Origin: Streptantibioticus_C sp963761325
GTDB taxonomy: Bacteria > Actinomycetota > Actinomycetes > Streptomycetales > Streptomycetaceae
Assembly (NCBI GenBank): GCA_963761325.1
Contig: CAVXGZ010000001.1
Location: 1,550,001-1,614,000, forward strand
Length of the DNA stretch: 64,000 nucleotides
Direction: 5' to 3'
In this document: positions 9,272 to 17,906 of the stretch, piece by piece
Layout: every line of letters starts with the position of its first letter
Position numbering within the stretch: the stretch's first letter is position 1
Program-made: the position numbers and the translations under genes
Notes under the pieces: model-generated
Seen by the model: only the letters and a program-made list of their open reading frames with translations
What the model was told of the DNA's origin: nothing
The model's database searches: none

Positions 9272-9298
9272 GTAACACTCTCAGGGGTGGCGCGATGA
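9272..9298 (+). promoter_or_regulatory. Candidate ECF-type hrdB promoter
   Basis: GTAAC (9272-9276) and CGATGA (9293-9298) are separated by 16 bases, like an extracytoplasmic-function sigma promoter. In Streptomyces the principal promoter of hrdB is known to use an ECF-type sigma factor (ShbA). The predicted start near 9304 would give an about 155-base leader that includes the short ORF at 9330. Confidence 0.45.
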
Positions 9299-9329
9299 CC
9301 TAAGAGGTGGTGCCGCGAAAGGAATACGG

Positions 9330-9356
9330 ATGACAGCTCCGTCGCCGTGTTGCTGA
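9330..9356 (+). CDS. Putative 8-codon leader peptide in the hrdB 5' leader
   Basis: ATG at 9330 is preceded by AAAGGAA at an ideal distance and encodes MTAPSPCC followed by TGA. It lies about 26 bases after the predicted hrdB transcription start and 103 bases before the hrdB start codon. Two consecutive Cys codons (TGT TGC) directly before the stop resemble amino-acid-responsive leader peptides. Whether it is translated is unknown. Confidence 0.4.
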   Translation: MTAPSPCC

Positions 9357-9459
9357 ACGGCTCCGCCCGCTACCGCCGGGCCATCCCCACCGGCGGCCGA
9401 CGGCCCTGCCGAACGCAGACGCGGTCGGAAGTCGTTCCCATCGTTCCGAGAGGTTGTTC

Positions 9460-11055
9460 GTGTCGGCCAGCACATCCCGTACGCTCCCGCCGGAGATCAC
9501 CGAGTCCGAGTCTCTGATGGCGCTCATCGAGCGGGGTAAGGCACAGGGCCAGATCGCAGGCGACGACGTGCGTCGGGCCTTCGAGGCGGACCAGATTCCG
9601 GCAACCCAGTGGAAGAACGTTCTCCGCAGCCTCAACCAGGTCCTCGACGAAGAGGGCGTGACGCTGATGGTCAGCGCGGCGGAGGCGCCCAAGCGCACCC
9701 GCAAGAGCGTCGCCGCCAAGAGCCCGGCCAAGCGCACCGCCGTCGCCACCAAGACCGTCGCGCCCAAGACCGTCACCACGACCACCGCTGTCAAGAAGAC
9801 AGCGGCTGCCAAGACCGCCACCGCTCCCGCGGCAACAGCGGAGGTCGCCATCGAAACTGACAGCGCCGAACAGCTCGCCGCCCCCGCCAAGGCGCCGGCG
9901 AAGAAGACCGCCGCCAAGAAGACGGCGGCCAAGAAGACCGCGGTCAAGAAGACGGCGGCCAAGAAGACCACCGCGTCCAAGAAGTCCGACGAGGAGCTCG
10001 TCGACGGCGAGGAAGCGACGGACGAGGCGCCGGCGTCGGGCAAGCCCGGCGAGGGCGGCGGTCCCGACCAGCCCGAGTCCGAGGGCTTCGTGCTCTCCGA
10101 CGACGACGAGGACGACGCCCCTGCCCAGCAGGTCGCCGCGGCCGGTGCGACGGCGGACCCGGTCAAGGACTACCTCAAGCAGATCGGCAAGGTCCCGCTG
10201 CTCAACGCCGAGCAGGAGGTCGAACTCGCCAAGCGCATCGAGGCGGGCCTGTTCGCCGAGGACAAGCTCTCGGCCGCCGACAAGCTCGCCCCGAAGCTCC
10301 AGCGCGAGCTGGAGATCATCGCCGAGGACGGCCGCCGGGCCAAGAACCACCTCCTGGAGGCCAACCTCCGCCTGGTGGTCTCGCTGGCCAAGCGCTACAC
10401 CGGCCGCGGCATGCTCTTCCTGGACCTGATCCAGGAGGGCAACCTGGGCCTGATCCGCGCGGTCGAGAAGTTCGACTACACCAAGGGCTACAAGTTCTCC
10501 ACGTACGCCACCTGGTGGATCCGGCAGGCGATCACCCGGGCCATGGCCGACCAGGCCCGTACGATCCGCATCCCGGTACACATGGTCGAGGTCATCAACA
10601 AGCTCGCCCGTGTCCAGCGCCAGATGCTCCAGGACCTGGGCCGCGAGCCCACCCCGGAGGAGCTGGCCAAGGAACTCGACATGACCCCGGAGAAGGTCAT
10701 CGAGGTCCAGAAGTACGGCCGCGAGCCGATCTCGCTGCACACCCCGCTGGGCGAGGACGGCGACAGCGAGTTCGGCGACCTGATCGAGGACTCCGAGGCG
10801 GTCGTCCCCGCCGACGCGGTCAGCTTCACCCTGTTGCAGGAGCAGTTGCACTCGGTGCTCGACACCCTTTCCGAGCGTGAGGCCGGCGTCGTCTCGATGC
10901 GCTTCGGCCTGACCGACGGCCAGCCCAAGACGCTGGACGAGATCGGCAAGGTCTACGGGGTCACCCGCGAGCGGATCCGGCAGATCGAGTCGAAGACCAT
11001 GTCGAAGCTGCGCCACCCGTCGCGCTCCCAGGTCCTGCGCGACTACCTGGACTGA
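9460..11055 (+). CDS. hrdB: HrdB, principal RNA polymerase sigma factor
   Basis: 531 residues; the housekeeping sigma-70 of streptomycetes that directs core RNA polymerase to vegetative promoters. The GTG start at 9460 (VSASTSRTLPPEI) follows GAGAGG. A region 1.1-like segment comes first, then a Lys/Ala/Thr-rich linker with five KKTAA-type repeats (about residues 148-172), and an acidic stretch. Region 1.2 starts near residue 231 (DPVKDYLKQIGKVPLL). Region 2 has NLRLVVSLAKRY, GNLGLIRAVEKFDYTKGYKFSTYATWWIRQAI, and region 4.2 has TLDEIGKVYGVTRERIRQIE near the C-terminus. The gene is monocistronic: own promoter and leader upstream, strong terminator at 11075-11123. Confidence 0.98.
   Translation: MSASTSRTLPPEITESESLMALIERGKAQGQIAGDDVRRAFEADQIPATQWKNVLRSLNQVLDEEGVTLMVSAAEAPKRTRKSVAAKSPAKRTAVATKTVAPKTVTTTTAVKKTAAAKTATAPAATAEVAIETDSAEQLAAPAKAPAKKTAAKKTAAKKTAVKKTAAKKTTASKKSDEELVDGEEATDEAPASGKPGEGGGPDQPESEGFVLSDDDEDDAPAQQVAAAGATADPVKDYLKQIGKVPLLNAEQEVELAKRIEAGLFAEDKLSAADKLAPKLQRELEIIAEDGRRAKNHLLEANLRLVVSLAKRYTGRGMLFLDLIQEGNLGLIRAVEKFDYTKGYKFSTYATWWIRQAITRAMADQARTIRIPVHMVEVINKLARVQRQMLQDLGREPTPEELAKELDMTPEKVIEVQKYGREPISLHTPLGEDGDSEFGDLIEDSEAVVPADAVSFTLLQEQLHSVLDTLSEREAGVVSMRFGLTDGQPKTLDEIGKVYGVTRERIRQIESKTMSKLRHPSRSQVLRDYLD
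9901..9975 (+). repeat. Five tandem 15-base repeats coding KKTAA in hrdB
   Basis: Units of AAGAAGACCGCCGCC type repeat five times with small changes at 9901, 9916, 9931, 9946 and 9961. They encode a basic Lys/Thr/Ala linker. Copy number could vary between strains by slippage. Confidence 0.85.
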
Positions 11056-11074
11056 CGGCCGCGCACACTCGCAC

Positions 11075-11123
11075 CCACCGGGCCCGGAACCTCCGACGGA
11101 GGCGCCGGGCCCGGTGGCTTTTT
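11075..11123 (+). terminator. Rho-independent terminator of hrdB
   Basis: A perfect 13-base stem (CCACCGGGCCCGG, 11075-11087, with its complement 11105-11117), an inner CCTCC/GGAGG stem in the loop, then a T run at 11119-11123. Confidence 0.9.
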
Positions 11124-11192
11124 CCGGATGCGACCGGGCTCCGGGTGAATCACGCTGAGTGTTCCACCCGCTCCGGAAGGTCAGGAGAACGC

Positions 11193-12071
11193 ATGCGCAC
11201 CAGACCAAGCCGCCGGACGACCGCCGCACTGCTCGGCGGGCTGGCCCTGCTCGCCCTGGCGGCGCCCGTTGCCTCGCCCGCCGCACCTGCCGCGCCCGCC
11301 GCCGCGCGCACGACACGCCCGAGCGGTGGTTCGGACGAGGGCGTGGTCGGGGGCAGCCCCACCCGGGCCGCCGCGCACCCCTTCGTGGTGGCGCTGGCCA
11401 GCAAGGAACGCTTCGGCGCGGAGCGGTCCGGCCAGTTCTGCGGCGGCGCGGTGGTCTCGTCGAGCGTGGTGATCACCGCGGCACACTGCTTCGGCCGGGA
11501 CGTCCTGGGCGGCAGCTGGCGTGAACTGGACGATCTGCGCGTCGTGTTCGGCCGCACCGACCTGCGCACCACCGCCGGCCAGGAGGTGACGATCAAGAAC
11601 GTCTGGGTGAATCCGGCGTACGACCCGCGCACCAACGCCAACGACGTCGCCGTCATCCAACTGGCCCACGCCCTGCCGGGCCGCCCCGCGATCCCGATGG
11701 CCCAACCGGGTGACACCGCCGCGGCCCGGGTGGGCGGCCGGGCGGTCGTCTACGGCTGGGGCGACACCACCGGTCAGGGCTCGTACGCCTCGAAGCTGCG
11801 GTCAGCGCCGGTGACCGTGCTGCCGAACGAACGCTGCGCGCGCGCCTACCCGGGCAGCGCCGCGGGGACGTACCTGCCGGCGTCGATGCTCTGCGCCGGG
11901 GCGAACGGCGGCGGGCACGACGCCTGCCAGGGTGACAGCGGCGGGCCGCTCGTGGCCGGTGGCCGGCTCATCGGACTGGTGTCCTGGGGCACCGGATGCG
12001 GCGAGGCGAGCCACCCGGGCGTGTACACCAGGGTCTCGGCGGTGGCCCAGGCCGTTGGACACTTTCTGTAG
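11193..12071 (+). CDS. Secreted trypsin-like serine protease (S1A)
   Basis: 292 residues. The ATG at 11193 follows AGGAGAAC and gives a signal peptide: Arg-rich start, hydrophobic core (ALLGGLALLALAAPVA) and Ala-rich end. A short propeptide leads to a mature N-terminus near VVGGSPTRAA (residue 51). The catalytic triad is His98 (TAAHC), Asp151 (NDVAV) and Ser249 (GDSGGP). Asp243, six residues before the Ser, is the trypsin S1-pocket residue, so cleavage after Lys/Arg is expected. Paired cysteines fit the chymotrypsin fold. It lies between hrdB and parE and is exported, probably acting on environmental proteins or as a morphogenesis-linked protease. Its transcript meets that of DUF7455 at the hairpin 12172-12208. 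Confidence 0.93.
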   Translation: MRTRPSRRTTAALLGGLALLALAAPVASPAAPAAPAAARTTRPSGGSDEGVVGGSPTRAAAHPFVVALASKERFGAERSGQFCGGAVVSSSVVITAAHCFGRDVLGGSWRELDDLRVVFGRTDLRTTAGQEVTIKNVWVNPAYDPRTNANDVAVIQLAHALPGRPAIPMAQPGDTAAARVGGRAVVYGWGDTTGQGSYASKLRSAPVTVLPNERCARAYPGSAAGTYLPASMLCAGANGGGHDACQGDSGGPLVAGGRLIGLVSWGTGCGEASHPGVYTRVSAVAQAVGHFL

Positions 12072-12171
12072 TCACCGGGGCAGTCCGCCGGCGAGCCTTG
12101 TTCGCGTCGGGCGAACGGCTCCGGGAGGGGTTTGAAATGCTACGGCGAGTGAACGGCCGGTGACGAAAAGG

Positions 12172-12208
12172 ACGAAGCGGCCATCCCCGGTGGGGATGGC
12201 CGCTTCGT
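12172..12208. terminator. Bidirectional hairpin between protease and DUF7455 gene
   Basis: A 17-base perfect stem (ACGAAGCGGCCATCCCC and complement) with a 3-base loop lies between two convergent genes. It has no T tract, as is common for Streptomyces terminators. Confidence 0.8.
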
Positions 12209-12253
12209 GTCCGGCCTCTTACTGGTCCGAGCTCGTCGTACGCGAAGGGGGTG

Positions 12254-12478
12254 TCAGTCCTCGACCACGGCCGCAGGAGCGGCGTGGAGTCGACCGGTCT
12301 CGTCCTGTATTTCCGCGGCGATCTTCTTCAGTTCCGGTTCGAACTTGCGTCCGTGGTGAGCGCAGAAGAGAAGCTCGCCACCGCTGATGAGAACAACGCG
12401 CAGGTAGGCCTGGGCGCCACAGCGGTCGCAGCGGTCAGCGGCGGTCAGCGGGCTTGCGGGGGTCAGAACAGTAGTCAC
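12254..12478 (-). CDS. Small zinc-ribbon-like DUF7455 protein
   Basis: 74 residues from a GTG start preceded by AGAGG. The conserved pattern CDRC at about residues 17-20 and CAHHG at about 39-43 suggests one metal site (C-x2-C and C/H-x-H). The family DUF7455 is small, widespread in actinobacteria and without known function; it commonly sits near hrdB in streptomycetes. It is transcribed away from parE, so the 451-base region between them holds both promoters. Confidence 0.85.
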   Translation of the reverse strand: MTTVLTPASPLTAADRCDRCGAQAYLRVVLISGGELLFCAHHGRKFEPELKKIAAEIQDETGRLHAAPAAVVED

Positions 12479-12929
12479 GTCGCCTCTTCTCTAGCTCGAC
12501 GAGCTGTCGTACCAGGGTCAACATCCAACCAGGCCGAAAACGTTCCCGCTCGGGGCTTTTCCTCGAAAGTCGAACCCTGAGGCGGCCGGATGTCACCGGT
12601 TGGCGGCGAATGAGCCTTGATGTGCTAGTTGTGTAGTCACTTGGTTACTTTGTCGGATTCGCCCTCCGGCCGGATTGCCGGTTGTTGCAGAGGACGTGCC
12701 CGGAGCCTAAATGGTTCATGCATCTTTGGGAACGTGATGTGCCTATCACTCGATGGGGGCATCGAACGTACGATCGATATGGCGCTAGCATTGGGTGACG
12801 AAGCCGGGTCGCGGCTCAGCGGTCCCCTCAGGCATCGGTACCCTCTCTTCGGCGAACGACCCTCTGCCTGCCCAGCCCGACACGTGTCAACCCTGGAACC
12901 GGTTGCAAGAATTGCGAGGAGCTGCCCGC
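12479..12929. other. Divergent promoter region of DUF7455 and parE genes
   Basis: 451 bases without a gene I can support. It is less G+C-rich than its surroundings (12620-12790), as expected of a promoter region. A weak -35/-10 pair, TTGCAG at 12685 and TAAATG at 12708 with 17 bases between, could serve parE. The parE ribosome-binding site GAGGAG lies at the right end. Confidence 0.4.
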
Positions 12930-15050
12930 GTGACCGCCGACACATCAGCGCCGTCCACCGCCTTGTTGAGCGGCGCGGACCGCGACGGCTCGAACTACAC
13001 CGCGCGGCACCTTCTCGTCCTCGAAGGTCTCGAGGCGGTCCGCAAGCGTCCCGGTATGTACATCGGATCGACCGACAGCCGCGGTCTGATGCACTGTCTC
13101 TGGGAGATCATCGACAACTCCGTCGACGAGGCCCTCGGCGGCTACTGCGACCACATCGACGTCCTGCTCCACGACGACGGTTCGGTCGAGGTCCGGGACA
13201 ACGGCCGCGGCATCCCGGTCGACGTGGAGCCCAAGACCGGACTGTCCGGCGTCGAGGTCGTGATGACGAAGCTTCACGCCGGCGGCAAGTTCGGCGGCGG
13301 CTCCTACGCGGCATCCGGCGGCCTGCACGGCGTCGGCGCCTCCGTCGTCAACGCGCTGTCCGCCCGGCTGGACGTCGAGGTGGACCGCGGCGGCCACACA
13401 CACGCCATCAGTTTCCGCCGTGGCGTGCCCGGGATCTTCACCGAGTCGGGGCCCGACTCCCCGTTCGATCCGACGAGCGGTCTGCTGAAGGCCAAGAAGG
13501 TCCCCAAGACCCGGACCGGCACCCGTGTTCGCTACTGGTCGGACCGTCAGATCTTCCTCAAGGACGCCAAGCTCTCCCTGGAGACGCTCTACCAGCGGGC
13601 CCGTCAGACCGCGTTCCTGGTTCCCGGCCTGACCATCGTGGTGCGCGACGAGCGCGAGGGAGGCGAGCAGGGGCCCACCGAGGAGCGGTTCCACTACGAC
13701 GGCGGCATCGGCGAGTTCTGCGAGTACCTCGCTCCCGACAAGCCGATCTGCGACGTGCTGCGGCTGCGGGGCGAGGGCACCTTCAAGGAGACCGTCCCGG
13801 TCCTGGACGAACGCGGCCACATGACGCCGACCGAGGTCACCCGCGACCTCGACGTGGACATCGCGCTGCGCTGGGGCGCCGGCTACGACACCACGATGCG
13901 CTCGTTCGTGAACATCATCGCCACCCCCAAGGGCGGCACCCACGTGGCCGGTTTCGAGCGGTCCATCGCCCGGACCGTCAACGAGGTGCTGCGCTCCGCC
14001 AAGCTGCTGCGGGTGGCCGAGGACGACGTCACCAAGGACGACGCGATGGAGGGCATGACCGCCGTCGTGACCGTCCGGCTCGCCGAGCCGCAGTTCGAGG
14101 GCCAGACCAAGGAGGTCCTCGGCACCTCCGCGGCCTCCCGCATCGTGGCCAATGTGGTGGCCAAGGAGCTCAAGGCGTTCCTCACCTCCACCAAGCGCGA
14201 CGACAAGCAGCAGTCCCGCACGGTGCTGGAGAAGGTCGTCGCCGCGGCCCGCACCCGCATCGCCGCCCGGCAGCACAAGGAGGCCCAGCGCAGGAAGACA
14301 GCGCTGGAGTCGTCCTCGCTGCCGGCCAAGCTCGCCGACTGCCGCAGCGACGACGTCGACCGCACCGAACTGTTCATCGTGGAGGGCGACTCCGCGCTCG
14401 GCACGGCCAAGGTCGCGCGCACCTCGGAGTTCCAGGCGCTGCTGCCGATCCGCGGCAAGATCCTCAACGTGCAGAAGTCCTCCGTCTCGGACATGCTCAA
14501 GAACGTCGAATGCGGTGCGATCATCCAGGTCATAGGGGCCGGATCCGGCCGCACCTTCGACATCGACCAGGCCCGGTACGGCAAGGTGATCTTCCTCGCC
14601 GACGCCGACGTGGACGGCGCCCACATCCGCTGCCTCCTGCTCACCCTCTTCCAGCGCTACATGCGGCCGATGGTCGAGGAGGGCCGGGTCTTCTCCGCGG
14701 TGCCGCCCCTGCACCGCATCGAGTTGTCCAACCCCAAGAAGGGGCAGGACAAGTACATCTACACCTATTCGGACAACGAGTTGCGGCAGACGCTGCTCGA
14801 CCTGCAGCGCCGCAACGTGCGCTACAAGGAGTCCATCCAGCGCTACAAGGGCCTGGGCGAGATGGACGCCGACCAGCTCGCGGAGACCACCATGGACCCG
14901 CGCCACCGCACGCTGCGCCGGATCAACATCAGCGACCTGGAAGCCGCCGAGCGCGCCTTCGACCTGCTGATGGGCAACGAGGTCGCACCCCGCAAGGAGT
15001 TCATCACCAACTCCGCCTCCACCCTGGACCGGGCGCGGCTCGACGTCTGA
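12930..15050 (+). CDS. parE: DNA topoisomerase IV subunit B (ParE)
   Basis: 706 residues, the ATPase subunit of topoisomerase IV, which decatenates sister chromosomes together with ParC (encoded at 29961-32411). The GHKL ATPase has EIIDNSVDEALGG, DNGRGIPV and GGLHGVGASVVNALS in the first 150 residues. The TOPRIM domain has EGDSALG near residue 483 and DADVDGAHIR near 557. The C-terminus (QRYKGLGEMDADQLAETTMD) is typical. The GTG at 12930 (VTADTSAP) is chosen because GAGGAG precedes it and ParE homologues have this length; the frame extends 45 codons further upstream without support. In Streptomyces parE and parC lie in one region but not adjacent, as here. Confidence 0.96.
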   Translation: MTADTSAPSTALLSGADRDGSNYTARHLLVLEGLEAVRKRPGMYIGSTDSRGLMHCLWEIIDNSVDEALGGYCDHIDVLLHDDGSVEVRDNGRGIPVDVEPKTGLSGVEVVMTKLHAGGKFGGGSYAASGGLHGVGASVVNALSARLDVEVDRGGHTHAISFRRGVPGIFTESGPDSPFDPTSGLLKAKKVPKTRTGTRVRYWSDRQIFLKDAKLSLETLYQRARQTAFLVPGLTIVVRDEREGGEQGPTEERFHYDGGIGEFCEYLAPDKPICDVLRLRGEGTFKETVPVLDERGHMTPTEVTRDLDVDIALRWGAGYDTTMRSFVNIIATPKGGTHVAGFERSIARTVNEVLRSAKLLRVAEDDVTKDDAMEGMTAVVTVRLAEPQFEGQTKEVLGTSAASRIVANVVAKELKAFLTSTKRDDKQQSRTVLEKVVAAARTRIAARQHKEAQRRKTALESSSLPAKLADCRSDDVDRTELFIVEGDSALGTAKVARTSEFQALLPIRGKILNVQKSSVSDMLKNVECGAIIQVIGAGSGRTFDIDQARYGKVIFLADADVDGAHIRCLLLTLFQRYMRPMVEEGRVFSAVPPLHRIELSNPKKGQDKYIYTYSDNELRQTLLDLQRRNVRYKESIQRYKGLGEMDADQLAETTMDPRHRTLRRINISDLEAAERAFDLLMGNEVAPRKEFITNSASTLDRARLDV

Positions 15051-15076
15051 CCCGACGCCCCCGGCACCGCTCGACC

Positions 15077-15110
15077 GAGCCCTTCTCCACCCGTGGGTGG
15101 AGAAGGGCTC
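15077..15110 (+). terminator. Hairpin terminator of parE
   Basis: A 16-base perfect stem (GAGCCCTTCTCCACCC and complement) with a GT loop, 27 bases after the parE stop. There is no T tract. Confidence 0.8.
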
Positions 15111-15234
15111 CGTGGTATCTCCACCCGTTTCCGCCGCGTGTCCACCCTGGCTCCGATCCCCGGCTGCGCCCGCTTCCGTAGCGTCGAGGACATCGAAGTC
15201 GATTGGCTCTGGCCGCAGTTCGGAGGCGTTCCCC

Positions 15235-15747
15235 ATGTCCGGTTTCCCGTCCGGTTCCACCGCCGGTCTCACCGACGCGCTGGTCGGTGTCGCGATCGTG
15301 GGGCTGGTGCTCTTCCGCCAGCTCAGGCCGCGCAGGGTCGCGGAGGGGCGGAGCTGGTGGCTGCTGCCGGCGATCCTGGTCTTCCTGTCGACCAGGTCCG
15401 GCGGGCTGACCGACCCGCACCACGAGACGGCGTCCGTGCTGCTGCTCGCCGCCGAGATGGCGATCGGTGTCGCCATGGGCACCGTGTGGGCCTTCACCAC
15501 CCGAATATGGCGCGACGAGTCCGGCACCGCCTGGGTGAAGGGCACCAAGGCGACCGCGGCGGCCTGGATCGGCGGCATCGCGCTGCGCATCGGTCTGGCG
15601 GCGGTCGGGGAGACGATGGGGGTGCATCAGGGAAGCGGGACCATCATGCTGGCGTTGGCGGCCACCCTGCTGATCCGCACCGGCGTGGTCGTCTGGCGGG
15701 CCGGCAACCTGGAGACCACCCCGCTGCGGGTGAACGTCGCGCGCTGA
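15235..15747 (+). CDS. DUF1453-like integral membrane protein
   Basis: 170 residues with about four hydrophobic segments: ALVGVAIVGLVLF, WWLLPAILVFLS, ASVLLLAAEMAIGVAMGTVWAF and TIMLALAATLLI. The ATG at 15235 follows GGAGG. Between helices 1 and 2 lies a basic loop (RQLRPRRVAEGR). The layout fits the DUF1453/CcdC-like membrane family of unknown role. It directly precedes the histidine kinase gene by 28 bases and reads the same way, so it may be co-transcribed and serve as an accessory sensor part; that is inference. Confidence 0.75.
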   Translation: MSGFPSGSTAGLTDALVGVAIVGLVLFRQLRPRRVAEGRSWWLLPAILVFLSTRSGGLTDPHHETASVLLLAAEMAIGVAMGTVWAFTTRIWRDESGTAWVKGTKATAAAWIGGIALRIGLAAVGETMGVHQGSGTIMLALAATLLIRTGVVVWRAGNLETTPLRVNVAR

Positions 15748-15775
15748 TCCCGGCCCGCGCTGAGAGGGAGATCAC

Positions 15776-16957
15776 GTGGATCCGAGCTTCTGGACGCGCT
15801 GGCCGTCCCGGGAGGCGTTGTCCCGGACGCACCGGCCGCCTGCCCACCGGATGATGGGTTTCGCGGTCCGGCTGCTGGTCATGGGCGCCCTGCTGGCCGG
15901 CGCGATGGCCCAGCGGGGTCCGCACGGGGCGAGCCCCTGGCTGTTGGTCGCCGGCTTGCTGGTCGGCGCGCTCCTCGTGGTGGGGCTGCACCGCTTCACC
16001 CTGCAACACCGGCTCGCCCCGTCGGTCGCGCTGCTGGCGGTGCTGATCGCGGGCGCCTTCGCGGCCAGGGCGGCGCACATGGAGTTCGCGTCCACCGTGC
16101 TGTGGTGCGGCTCCGCGGTGATCGGGATGGAACGGCTGCCGCTCGGAGTGGCCGTTCCGTTCACCGGGGTCGCCCTCGGCGCCTACGCGCTGCTCACGCC
16201 CAGCGACAACGGGCTCACCACGGCGCTGACCACGATCGGACTCGGCCTGATCGGCTACGTGCTGCGGCTGGACGCGGAGAGCCGCGGCAACACCCAGCGG
16301 ATGCTGGCCCAGGAGCGGGCGGCTCGGAAGGCGGAGGCGGAGTCGGCCGCGCTGCGCGAGCGGGGCCGGATAGCCCGGGAGATCCACGACGTGCTCGCCC
16401 ACAGCCTCTCGGCGCAGATGGTGCACCTGGAGGCGGCCCGGCTGCTGATCGAGCGCGGCGGAGAGCAGGAGCAGGTCCTGGAGCGGGTGGTCGCCGCCCG
16501 CAGGATGGCCCGGCAGGGACTGGCCGAGACGCGGCAGGCGCTGTCCGCGCTGCGCGGGGAGATGACGGCGGCCGAGGAGTTCCTGCGGGAGCTGGTCGAT
16601 TCGGAGGGAGCGCTGCTGCGGGTCGGCGGCGAGGTGCGGCACCTGCCGGCCGAGGCCGGGCTGGCCGTGCGGCGGGTGGCCCAGGAGGCCATGACGAACG
16701 CGCGCAAGCACGCTCCGGGGGCGAAGGTCGCCGTCCGGTTCGACTACCTCCCGGGGGAGGTGGAGTTGGAGGTCCGCGACTTCGGCGCAAGCCCTGTGGA
16801 CAACGCGGCTGGGGGTCCTGTGGACAACGGACTGGGCAGGTCCGGTTCGGGCTACGGTCTGCTCGGGATGCGTGAACGCGCGGAGTTGCTGGGCGGCACG
16901 CTGGAAGCCGGAGCGGTCGAGGAGGGGTTCGTGGTGCGTCTACGGGTGCCGGCGTGA
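15776..16957 (+). CDS. NarL-type sensor histidine kinase
   Basis: 393 residues from a GTG start after GAGGGAG. The N-terminal half has about five to six transmembrane segments (residues 27-160). The HisKA_3 dimerisation domain has the phospho-acceptor His204 in REIHDVLAHSLSAQM. The HATPase domain includes AQEAMTNARKHAPGA (N box) and GSGYGLLGMRERAELLGG (G box). Between N and G boxes, two PVDN repeats are coded by two copies of TGTGGACAA, the reverse of the Streptomyces DnaA box. The stop overlaps the next gene's start (GTGA), so kinase and regulator are translationally coupled. The signal sensed is unknown. Confidence 0.93.
   Translation: MDPSFWTRWPSREALSRTHRPPAHRMMGFAVRLLVMGALLAGAMAQRGPHGASPWLLVAGLLVGALLVVGLHRFTLQHRLAPSVALLAVLIAGAFAARAAHMEFASTVLWCGSAVIGMERLPLGVAVPFTGVALGAYALLTPSDNGLTTALTTIGLGLIGYVLRLDAESRGNTQRMLAQERAARKAEAESAALRERGRIAREIHDVLAHSLSAQMVHLEAARLLIERGGEQEQVLERVVAARRMARQGLAETRQALSALRGEMTAAEEFLRELVDSEGALLRVGGEVRHLPAEAGLAVRRVAQEAMTNARKHAPGAKVAVRFDYLPGEVELEVRDFGASPVDNAAGGPVDNGLGRSGSGYGLLGMRERAELLGGTLEAGAVEEGFVVRLRVPA
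16795..16827. promoter_or_regulatory. Two DnaA-box consensus sequences inside the kinase gene
   Basis: TGTGGACAA at 16795-16803 and again at 16819-16827 are perfect reverse copies of TTGTCCACA, the preferred Streptomyces DnaA box, 24 bases apart on the same strand. They may be coincidence of coding sequence, or a minor DnaA titration site. Confidence 0.35.
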
Positions 16958-17778
16958 CAGCCGGGCGAGCGGTGCGGGTGGTGGTCGCCGACGACCAGAC
17001 GGTGGTGCGCGAGGGGATCGCGATGCTGCTGGGGCTGCTGCCGGGCCTTGAGGTGGTGGGCGCCGCGGCGGACGGCGAGGAGGCGGTGCGGCTGGTGGCG
17101 GAGAAGGCGCCCGACGTGGTGCTGATGGATCTGCGGATGCCCCGGTGCGACGGGGTGGAGGCGACCCGCAGGATCCGCCGGGACCATCCGGACACCCAGG
17201 TGGTGGTGCTCACCACGTTCGCGGACGACAACTCGCTCTTTCCCGCGCTGCGGGCCGGAGCGCGCGGATACCTGACGAAGGACGCCGGGAGCGAGCAGAT
17301 CCTCAAGGCGATCGAGGACGTGATAGCGGGCGACGCGGGGCTGTCACCGTGGGTCCAGCGCCGGCTGCTGGAGCGGTTGTCGGAGTCGCCGCAGCCGGGC
17401 GCCGGTCCTGGCCCGGGCCAGGACCCCGCCGACGTCCGGCCCACCGCCCCGACGCCCGCCGCTCCCACACCGGCCCGCACACCCGGACCGGACGCGCAGC
17501 CGGACGCGGGCGCGGACGGCGGGAAGGAGCGGGGAGCCGGGGAGCGGGCGGGCGGCGCGGCGGAGCTGCCCGACGGGCTCACGGCGCGCGAGGCGCAGGT
17601 GCTGGCGCTGGTGGCCGACGGGATGTCGAACGCCGAGATCGCGGCCAAGCTCTACGTGAGTCCGGCCACCGTGAAGACGCACATCAACAACCTGTTCGCG
17701 AAGACCGGGGTGCGCGATCGGGCGCAGGCGGTGCGGTACGCGTACCGGTACGGCATCGGGTTGCCGAACGGCTCGTGA
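16954..17778 (+). CDS. NarL/LuxR-family response regulator
   Basis: 274 residues. The receiver domain has the acidic pocket VVVADDQ, phospho-acceptor Asp59 (VVLMDLRMP), Thr in VLTTFAD and Lys in YLTKDA. A long Pro/Ala/Gly-rich linker (about 130-205) is unusual for the family and probably flexible. The LuxR helix-turn-helix domain follows (LTAREAQVLALVADGMSNAE through SPATVKTHINNLFAKTG). The start codon overlaps the kinase stop by 4 bases. Its likely partner is His204 of that kinase; target genes may include the DUF485/symporter pair 129 bases downstream, by position only. Confidence 0.93.
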   Translation: MTAGRAVRVVVADDQTVVREGIAMLLGLLPGLEVVGAAADGEEAVRLVAEKAPDVVLMDLRMPRCDGVEATRRIRRDHPDTQVVVLTTFADDNSLFPALRAGARGYLTKDAGSEQILKAIEDVIAGDAGLSPWVQRRLLERLSESPQPGAGPGPGQDPADVRPTAPTPAAPTPARTPGPDAQPDAGADGGKERGAGERAGGAAELPDGLTAREAQVLALVADGMSNAEIAAKLYVSPATVKTHINNLFAKTGVRDRAQAVRYAYRYGIGLPNGS

Positions 17779-17906
17779 GATGACGGGGTGTTCGCATTCC
17801 ATCACCTGATGGAGTGAACGTTGCGGGATTGTCGGCGAGCGGCCCGTCCCGATCTGTCCATTCTTGGGCGCACGGCCAATCGGCCCGTAGCTCAAGGAGA
17901 CTCATC

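Noticed and set aside
9901..9975. Tandem repeats in hrdB as a satellite or mobile sequence
   Set aside because: They code in frame for the known basic linker of HrdB and are part of the gene.
12685..12713. TTGCAG/TAAATG as the parE promoter
   Set aside because: Spacing is right but both hexamers match the consensus poorly; kept only as a remark.
12945..15590. Long minus-strand frame opposite parE
   Set aside because: A mirror of codon bias in G+C-rich DNA: low-complexity protein with no motifs opposite a certain gene.
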